Source of the DNA: Actinomadura madurae
GTDB taxonomy: Bacteria; Actinomycetota; Actinomycetes; Streptosporangiales; Streptosporangiaceae
Direction of reading: 5' to 3'
Assembly (NCBI RefSeq): GCF_900115095.1
Contig: NZ_FOVH01000027.1
Coordinates: 41,206-105,205, forward strand
Length of the DNA: 64,000 bases
Shown here: positions 59,097-64,000 of the stretch, one piece after another
Position numbering within the stretch: position 1 is the first letter of the stretch
How the letters are laid out: each line of letters starts with the position of its first letter
Notes under the pieces: model-generated
What the model was told of the DNA's origin: nothing
What the model saw: the letters and a program-made list of their open reading frames with translations, nothing else
Database searches by the model: none
Made by a program: the position numbers and the translations under genes

Positions 59097-60329
59097 CTAC
59101 GGCGTGCCGGGCGGCTCGATGCGGTCGGGCATGGTGTCGGCGGGCGAGAGCTCCGGGTCCGGCGCCGCCTCGGCGGGCCGGTCGGCGTTCCGCGCGGCCC
59201 GGTCGCCGTCGCGCTCGCCGTGCGTCCAGCGGCCGAACCGGGACGTGCGGGTGGCGGCGACCTGCTCGCGGATCCGCTCCACGATCCGCCCCGCGGCCAG
59301 CCGGTGCGCGAGTTCGCACGCCGAGGTGATCGCGCGGGCCCGGGACGCGCCGTGCGCGATGACGACCGTGCCGTTCAGGCCGAGCAGCACGCCGCCGCCG
59401 TAGGTGTCGGGGTCGAGGCGGTCGCGGAGGTCCTGGAGGCGGCGCCGCTGGAGCAGGGCCCCCATCCGCGCGGCCGGGCTGGCGGTCATCGCGTCGCGGA
59501 CCTCGCTGAACGCGGTGCCGATCGTCCCCTCCATGGTCTTGAGCGCGACGTTGCCCGTGAAACCGTCCGCGACGACGACGTCCGCGCGGCCGGCCAGCAG
59601 GTCGTGGCCCTCCACGTTCCCCGTGAACTCCAGGCCGTGGCTGCCGCCCGCGAGCAGCTCGTGCGCCCGCCTGGTGAGCTTGTTGCCCTTGCCCGGCTCG
59701 GCGCCGATGTTGAGCAGCCCCACGGTGGGACGGTCGACCTCCAGCAGGATCTGCGCGTACGCGGTGCCGAGGGCGGCGAACTGGACGAGCCCCTCTGCCT
59801 TGACGTCGGCGGTGGCGCCCGCGTCCAGCAGGATCGTCGGGCGGGGGCGGGTCGGCAGCGCCACCGCGATCGCCGGCCGCATCACGCCCTGCTGGCCCTT
59901 CAGCCGCAGCCGCGACGTCGCCACCACCCCGGCGGTGCTGCCCGCCGACACCAGCGCCGACGCCCGCCCCTGCTTGATGAGGTGGCAGGCGATCGCGATG
60001 GACGAGCGGGGCTTGCGCCAGCTCGCGAGCGCGCCCTCGCCCATGTCCAGGGCCTCGTCGGCGTGCACGATCGGGATCTTGCCGAGGAAGCCGTAGCGGT
60101 CCAGCTCCCGCCGGATCCGCGGCGCCTGCCCGACCAGGACCAGCCGGACGCCGTGCTCGGTGGCGGCCTCGACGGCGCCCGCGATGATCTCGCGCGGGGC
60201 GTGGTCGCCGCCCATCGTGTCGACCGCGATCGGCAGCGGACGCGCCGTCGCGGGGCGGCGCGCCCCCGGGACGCGGGCCGCCGCGGGGCGAGGCGCCGCC
60301 GGGCGCGGCGGCTCGCCAGTGCCGGTCAT
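59097..60329 (-). CDS. plsX: phosphate acyltransferase PlsX
   Basis: 410 aa from ATG 60329, with GGAGCGG. PlsX core: IAVDTMGGDHAPREIIAGAV, LVSAGSTAGVVATSRLRL, PTILLDAGATADVKAEGLVQ, FTGNVEGHDLLAG, VVVADGFTGNVALKTMEGTI. It makes acyl-phosphate from acyl-ACP for phospholipid synthesis. It is longer than usual (about 330-345) because of an Ala/Pro-rich N-terminal tail of about 30 residues and an acidic C-terminal tail of about 50. No rpmF, fab or rnc gene is adjacent. Confidence 0.92.
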   Translation of the reverse strand: MTGTGEPPRPAAPRPAAARVPGARRPATARPLPIAVDTMGGDHAPREIIAGAVEAATEHGVRLVLVGQAPRIRRELDRYGFLGKIPIVHADEALDMGEGALASWRKPRSSIAIACHLIKQGRASALVSAGSTAGVVATSRLRLKGQQGVMRPAIAVALPTRPRPTILLDAGATADVKAEGLVQFAALGTAYAQILLEVDRPTVGLLNIGAEPGKGNKLTRRAHELLAGGSHGLEFTGNVEGHDLLAGRADVVVADGFTGNVALKTMEGTIGTAFSEVRDAMTASPAARMGALLQRRRLQDLRDRLDPDTYGGGVLLGLNGTVVIAHGASRARAITSACELAHRLAAGRIVERIREQVAATRTSRFGRWTHGERDGDRAARNADRPAEAAPDPELSPADTMPDRIEPPGTP

Positions 60330-60454
60330 GGCCGCTCCAGGAGGGTGAAAGGAAATGCGGTGCACCGCAAGAACGCAGCTCATCGCATCGTATGGCGTTC
60401 TTTCACCCGCCTTGACGGCACCCTGCCGGAGTGGCGATCATCACCCGGCCGCGG

Positions 60455-60907
60455 TCAGCCCTCTTCCTTGGCGCAGTCCGCGCCCAGGCACGGCGCGTTC
60501 TCCACCACGGGGCGGCCGCCGACCAGGATCGTGTAGTAGCTCTTCTTGGTCCGCTGCTCGCCGCTGCCGATGACCTCGACCGGCCGCTTGTCCGATGTCG
60601 TGCCGTGGCAGGACACGCGCATCTTCGTCTTCGTCCAGCCGGGCAGGTCCGCGCACTTCAGCGGGGACGCCAGCGTCACGCCGCGCTCGCGCAGCTCGGC
60701 GGCGGCGGTCACGGGCAGCGCGTTGCGCAGCGCGGCCTGCGTCTTGTACGTCAGCTCGTCGCGGCCCGACAGCAGCACGAACGCGCCGCCGCCCACCGCG
60801 ACGAGGACCAGGAGGCCGGCGGAACCGATGATCAGCGCCGTCCTGCGGCCGACCTTCAGGCGGGCCGGCAGTTGGAAAGGAGGCATCTTCACGCGTGGAA
60901 TCTTCAC
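60455..60907 (-). CDS. DUF4333-like anchored extracellular protein
   Basis: 150 aa. One N-terminal TM helix (TALIIGSAGLLVLVAVGGGAF) after a basic cytoplasmic stretch, then a DUF4333-like extracellular domain with paired cysteines (SPLKCADLPGWTKTKMRVSC and APCLGADC). The function is unknown; DUF4333 occurs in actinobacterial secreted proteins. GTG 60907 has no clear ribosome site. It is similar in design to the lipoprotein at 61004. Confidence 0.75.
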   Translation of the reverse strand: MKIPRVKMPPFQLPARLKVGRRTALIIGSAGLLVLVAVGGGAFVLLSGRDELTYKTQAALRNALPVTAAAELRERGVTLASPLKCADLPGWTKTKMRVSCHGTTSDKRPVEVIGSGEQRTKKSYYTILVGGRPVVENAPCLGADCAKEEG

Positions 60908-61003
60908 ATCGGCTACGTCACCGACGGTAGGTGATCGTATGCGTGACGTGGTGGGTTTTTCCGTCCCGTATGCGGATTCCTTGCCCCGCCGGGTGGGGCG
61001 GCG

Positions 61004-61375
61004 TCAGGTGCCCCGGCGGTCGCAGCCGAGGCCGAGGCAGTCCTTGCGCAGGACCTCGCGCCCGTCCACCGTGACGACGTACGACTCGCGCGGGCGGTCG
61101 GTGTCGGCGGCCAGGGCGATCCCGTTCACGGCGACCGGTTCGCCGGTCGTGGTCTCGGCCGTGCAGGTCACCCGCACCACCGAGTCGGTCTCGCGGCCGG
61201 GCGACTCGCACGCCGGACGGTCCCGCAGCTCGATGCCCTTGGCCTTCAGCTCGTCGACGACTCCGTCGGTGACGGCGTTGCGGTACGCGCCGTCGGAGAT
61301 CCTCTGCATGACCTTGCAGCCGGACAGGGTCACGGCGAGCAGGACGGCCAGCGCGACGGCCGGGACGCGCCTCAC
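61004..61375 (-). CDS. DUF4333-like lipoprotein
   Basis: 123 aa from GTG 61375 (GTGA overlap with the hydrolase stop). Signal peptide with lipobox LSGC (VPAVALAVLLAVTLSGC), so it is lipid-anchored. The mature domain has two Cys pairs (DRPACESPGRETDSVVRVTC and KDCLGLGC) and resembles the protein at 60455, suggesting a duplicated family. Role unknown. Confidence 0.82.
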   Translation of the reverse strand: MRRVPAVALAVLLAVTLSGCKVMQRISDGAYRNAVTDGVVDELKAKGIELRDRPACESPGRETDSVVRVTCTAETTTGEPVAVNGIALAADTDRPRESYVVTVDGREVLRKDCLGLGCDRRGT

Positions 61376-62265
61376 GCCCGCTCCTCCGCGCGGTGCAGGC
61401 CCGCGACCGCGTCGGCCACCACGTCGGGACGGTCGAGCGGGACCATGTGCAGGGCGTCGGGCAGCTCGATCCGCCGGCCGTGCGGGCTCATGCGGGCGAG
61501 CCGCGCGTGCCCCTCGGACCATTCCCGCCTCTTCTCCGGCTCGCGCACGTCGCCGAGCGCGGTCACGACGGCCAGCGGGACGGGCGGGAACGGCCGCCGC
61601 TCCCGCAGCCGCGCCAGGTCGGCGGCCATCTCCCGGTACGCCAGCTCCTCGGCGATGACCGTGCCGATCACCGTCCCGCGCCCGTACACCGACCGCACCA
61701 CCGAGGCCGGGACGGCCTCGTCGCGGCGGCTGGTGTGCTTGAGGACCATCCGCCGCCCGAACGGCCCGGCGACCCGCGCCAGCCGCGTCGCGCCGAGGAC
61801 CGCCCCGGTCGCCGTGGCCAGGGGCGTCAGCACCCTGGCGACCCCAACGACGACCCGCGGGTTCCGCTCGTAGCTCGGATCGACCAGCACCACGCCCCCG
61901 ACGAGCTCCGGACGGAGCCGGGCCAGCGCCTCCGCGGGGAAGGCGGCCATCGAGTGCGCGAGGACGACCACCGGCCGCCCCGCCCGCTCCGCCAGCGCCG
62001 CCAGGACACCGGTGTCGCGGCGCAGCGACGGCGGCGCGGCCGCCGCCGGGCTGAGCCCGAGGCCGGGACGGTCGAAGGCGGTCACCCGGTACTCGTCCCG
62101 CAGGAGCGCGACGGACGGCGTCCAGTCGAACCACGCGCCGCCCAGCCCGGACGAGAGCAGCAGCGGCGGCCCGTCCGCCGGCCCCGACTCGACCAGGTGC
62201 ACCTGCTCCCGGCCCACGTTCACGATCTCGCCCGCACCGCTCACCGGTACGCCCCCTCGCGTCAC
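61372..62265 (-). CDS. alpha/beta hydrolase
   Basis: 297 aa from GTG 62265, overlapping the DUF998 gene stop. The fold is visible as LLLSSGLGGAWFDWTPSVAL, YRVTAFDRPGLGLSP, and the nucleophile elbow VVLAHSMAAFPAEAL, with Ser in a His-Ser-Met context (no GxSxG glycines). The final His is in PDALHMVPLDRPDVV. Enzymatic activity is likely (esterase or lipase type), but the substrate is unknown. The N-terminus includes a short repeat (TRGGVPV-SGAG) near the coupling site. Confidence 0.88.
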   Translation of the reverse strand: MTRGGVPVSGAGEIVNVGREQVHLVESGPADGPPLLLSSGLGGAWFDWTPSVALLRDEYRVTAFDRPGLGLSPAAAAPPSLRRDTGVLAALAERAGRPVVVLAHSMAAFPAEALARLRPELVGGVVLVDPSYERNPRVVVGVARVLTPLATATGAVLGATRLARVAGPFGRRMVLKHTSRRDEAVPASVVRSVYGRGTVIGTVIAEELAYREMAADLARLRERRPFPPVPLAVVTALGDVREPEKRREWSEGHARLARMSPHGRRIELPDALHMVPLDRPDVVADAVAGLHRAEERA

Positions 62266-62984
62266 AGGTACGCCCCCTCGTGCGCCGCCGCCCTCCGCGC
62301 GGCCCGCGCCGCGTCCCTCCGGTCCGCGTACAGCGCCCACGCGATGGTCAGCAGCCCCAGACACAGCACGCTGATCTGGGCCCGCTGGATCACCCCGAGC
62401 CACTGTCCCAGGTACATCGCCACCAGCGTGCCGAGCGCGAGCACGGTCTCGGCGAGCGCGAGCAGCCAGCCCCAGCGGGCGAGCGCCGGCCACCATCCGT
62501 ACCGGCGGGCCGCCAGGGACAGCAGCAGCAGCGCGGCCACCCCGCAGACGATCACGGCGCTGCTGGTCACCGAGTGGAACTCGTGGGAGAACGAGACGTG
62601 CTCGGACCGCTCCCGCAGCGCGCACCAGGTCTCCAGGCTCGGCGCGCAGTCCAGCGGGAAGGACGCGTCGCCGATGGCGCACACGCCGAAGAGGCCGAGG
62701 AACGTCCACCCGGCGGTGGCCAGGGGCCTGCGGGTGAGCCGGCGGAGCGTCCCGGTCGCCACCATGATCGACAGGACCCCGGTGGCGAGGTCGCCGGCGC
62801 TGTAGACGAGGTGGAACGGCTGGTCGACGGCCGACAGCTCGCTCACGTAGCCGTTGAAGAAGTCCAGCTTGGGGCTGAGCAGGTTCTCCAGCACGAACGT
62901 GGCGTAGGTGACCGCCGCGACCGCCGCGAGGGCGATCACGCGCATGGGGACGACGCCCGGTCCGTCCCGTCCGTCAGAGTCCAC
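62262..62984 (-). CDS. DUF998 membrane protein
   Basis: 240 aa with six hydrophobic helices and the DUF998 layout: VIALAAVAAVTYATFVLENL, YVSELSAVDQPFHLVYSAGD, WTFLGLFGVCAIGDASFPLD and WALYADRRDAA at the end. The function is unknown. It begins the coupled run DUF998-hydrolase-lipoprotein, all with GTGA overlaps, so the three are likely one transcript. Confidence 0.85.
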   Translation of the reverse strand: MDSDGRDGPGVVPMRVIALAAVAAVTYATFVLENLLSPKLDFFNGYVSELSAVDQPFHLVYSAGDLATGVLSIMVATGTLRRLTRRPLATAGWTFLGLFGVCAIGDASFPLDCAPSLETWCALRERSEHVSFSHEFHSVTSSAVIVCGVAALLLLSLAARRYGWWPALARWGWLLALAETVLALGTLVAMYLGQWLGVIQRAQISVLCLGLLTIAWALYADRRDAARAARRAAAHEGAYL

Positions 62985-63130
62985 CCGGCCCCCTCACGCC
63001 CGCACTCCCGTGCGCCGATCGGTCATGCCCGCCCAGCCCAGTATTTATGAAGATCACGACTGCCGGTGACCGGGGCCGGTGTTCGGCGCGTATCCGCTGG
63101 CCGAGGGCTTACCGCCTGGTGAGGGAGAAG

Positions 63131-63170
63131 TTGACGTCCCGTAGTCGTTGTACAACCGGCAGGACGTCAA
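63131..63170 (+). repeat. nested inverted repeat upstream of kamA
   Basis: Outer arms TTGACGTCC (63131-63139) and GGACGTCAA (63162-63170) are perfect 9-bp partners. Between them lies a perfect 10-bp palindrome, GTTGTACAAC (63147-63156), with nearly the same centre. It is far (about 55 bp) upstream of the putative promoter. Probably a regulatory site; a mobile-element end is less likely because no target duplication is visible. Confidence 0.55.
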
Positions 63171-63224
63171 CGATGATGACGAGGCATTCGTCTGAATCGT
63201 CCGTGACCTGGCTTTGTCTCCGAG

Positions 63225-63253
63225 TTGGAGAGGGTATCAATTCGGCATATACA
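63225..63253 (+). promoter_or_regulatory. promoter for kamA
   Basis: TTGGAG (63225-63230) and TATACA (63248-63253), 17 bases apart, about 120 bp before the GTG at 63375. The leader contains a small hairpin (CGCACC 63311-63316, GGTGCG 63320-63325) and ends in AAGGAG (63360-63365). No other gene is seen in 62985-63374. Confidence 0.6.
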
Positions 63254-63374
63254 TGTCCCAAACGGTTGAATGGGGGTGTCCTGAGCAGACCGGATCACGG
63301 TCCGTGACGACGCACCGGGGGTGCGCTTCCCGCCGGCTGTGCGTTTCCCCGCTGACAGCAAGGAGTACCAACAC

Positions 63375-64000
63375 GTGACACTGGTGAACGACGCGGCTCC
63401 CGCGGTGGGATCCACCGGTCGCAAGTTCCGTGCCTTCACGGCCAAGCACCTGGAGGAGTTGACCGCTCGGGCGGGGTTGTCGCCCGAGCAGCGGCTGGCG
63501 ACCCGGGCGGTGGCCACGGTGCTGCCGTTCAGGACCAACGCCTATGTGGTCGAGGAGCTCATCGACTGGTCGGCGGCGCCCGATGATCCGATGTACCGGC
63601 TGGTGTTCCCCCAAGAGGACATGCTGCCGGCCGAGGATGTGGCGGTGTTGTCGGATCTGTTGCGGCGCCAGGCGCCCAAGGCCGAGGTGGAGGCGGCGGC
63701 GCATCGGGTGCGGATGAAGCTGAACCCGCATCCGGCCGGGCAGATGGAGCTGAACATCCCCAGCTTCGGGGACGGCAAGATCCCCGGGATGCAGCACAAG
63801 TACGACGAGACGGTGCTGTACTTCCCCAAGCAGGGGCAGACCTGTCACGCGTACTGCACCTACTGCTTCCGGTGGGCCCAGTTCGTGGGCGAGGCCGATC
63901 TGAAGATGGCCGGGGACCAGCCGGCCGCGTTGCGCGACTACCTGCTGGCGCATCCGCAGGTGACCAGTGTGCTGTTCACCGGCGGCGACGCGATGATCAT
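63375..64000 (+). CDS. kamA: KamA-family radical SAM aminomutase, 3' partial
   Basis: Open from GTG 63375 to the right edge, 208 codons seen. N-terminal block LEELTARAGLSPEQRLATRA and VVEELIDWSAAPDDPMYRL, then KLNPHPAGQMELN, then the radical SAM cluster CHAYCTYC with Cys157, Cys161 and Cys164, followed by FRWAQF and HPQVTSVLFTGGDAMI. This matches lysine 2,3-aminomutase-type enzymes, which need PLP and SAM. The PLP lysine would lie beyond the window, so KamA versus another aminomutase is undecided. AAGGAG nine bases upstream supports the start. Confidence 0.85.
   Translation, partial: MTLVNDAAPAVGSTGRKFRAFTAKHLEELTARAGLSPEQRLATRAVATVLPFRTNAYVVEELIDWSAAPDDPMYRLVFPQEDMLPAEDVAVLSDLLRRQAPKAEVEAAAHRVRMKLNPHPAGQMELNIPSFGDGKIPGMQHKYDETVLYFPKQGQTCHAYCTYCFRWAQFVGEADLKMAGDQPAALRDYLLAHPQVTSVLFTGGDAMI

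Noticed and set aside
1..64000. tRNA, rRNA, insertion sequence, prophage, integrase or attachment-site signals
   Set aside because: None seen on reading. No transposase, integrase or recombinase motifs were recognised, so accessory regions here lack a visible mobile vehicle.

Overview
The window is very GC-rich DNA with GTG/ATG starts, frequent ATGA/GTGA gene overlaps and few Rho-independent U-tracts. Its gene families are typical of a sporulating or filamentous actinomycete: a SpoIIE phosphatase fused to an RsbW-like ATPase, DUF397 proteins with an XRE-DUF5753 regulator, luciferase-like (F420/FMN) oxidoreductases, a GlnX/GlnH pair, DUF2630 and a histone-H1-like protein. I infer Actinomycetia, probably Streptosporangiales/Thermomonosporaceae (Actinomadura-like); the sequence alone does not settle the genus. 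The first gene is cut by the left edge and a KamA-type radical SAM gene by the right edge.

Layout. 1-8.2 kb: signalling phosphatase, alcohol dehydrogenase, methyltransferase, a 14-TM MFS pump with a MarR-like tail, thiolase and enoyl-CoA hydratase. 8.2-14.6 kb: YcxB-like protein and partner, a cupin with an AraC regulator, then an ArsR-controlled operon (SRPBCC, ArsR, MFS, SDR) preceded by two matching palindromes. 14.7-20.8 kb: the most unusual part. A plus-strand pair (NUDIX, class III nucleotidyl cyclase with an unknown N-terminal domain) converges on a minus-strand trio (B12-type radical SAM, a class I aminoacyl-tRNA-synthetase-like domain fused to a kinase-like domain, and a nucleoside 2-deoxyribosyltransferase-like protein). 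I read it as a candidate nucleotide-signalling or conflict island. 21-25 kb: a scar with a response-regulator remnant, a WD40 pseudogene and a truncated glyoxalase-like gene around an oxidoreductase/AraC pair. 25-28.3 kb: ABC exporter with its own two-component system in one overlapping operon. 28.6-33.9 kb: accessory zone with four DUF397 domains in three genes, an MFS pump, Uma2, XRE-DUF5753 and an anti-sigma-like ATPase.

34-41 kb: ester cyclase/TetR, a GlxA-type regulator with a cupin, GlnX-GlnH without an adjacent PknG, a membrane protein and a luciferase-like monooxygenase fused to an SCP2 domain. 41-49.4 kb: CoA transferase, a large LuxR-type ATPase regulator, a methyltransferase, and acyl-CoA dehydrogenase divergent from IclR; this looks like acyl-CoA catabolism. 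49.4-51.8 kb: a GntR(YtrA)-ABC transporter operon with a clear promoter and operator. 51.9-57.3 kb: deoC with two aldehyde-dehydrogenase genes, the second lacking the catalytic half, then the H1-like protein whose Shine-Dalgarno lies in a perfect hairpin, DUF2630 and an F420-type oxidoreductase. 57.3-64 kb: argS, plsX, two DUF4333-like proteins, an alpha/beta hydrolase, a DUF998 membrane protein and the start of kamA behind a nested palindrome.

No tRNA, rRNA, CRISPR array, intact insertion sequence or replication origin was seen. All family names come from motif recognition by eye, not from database searches.
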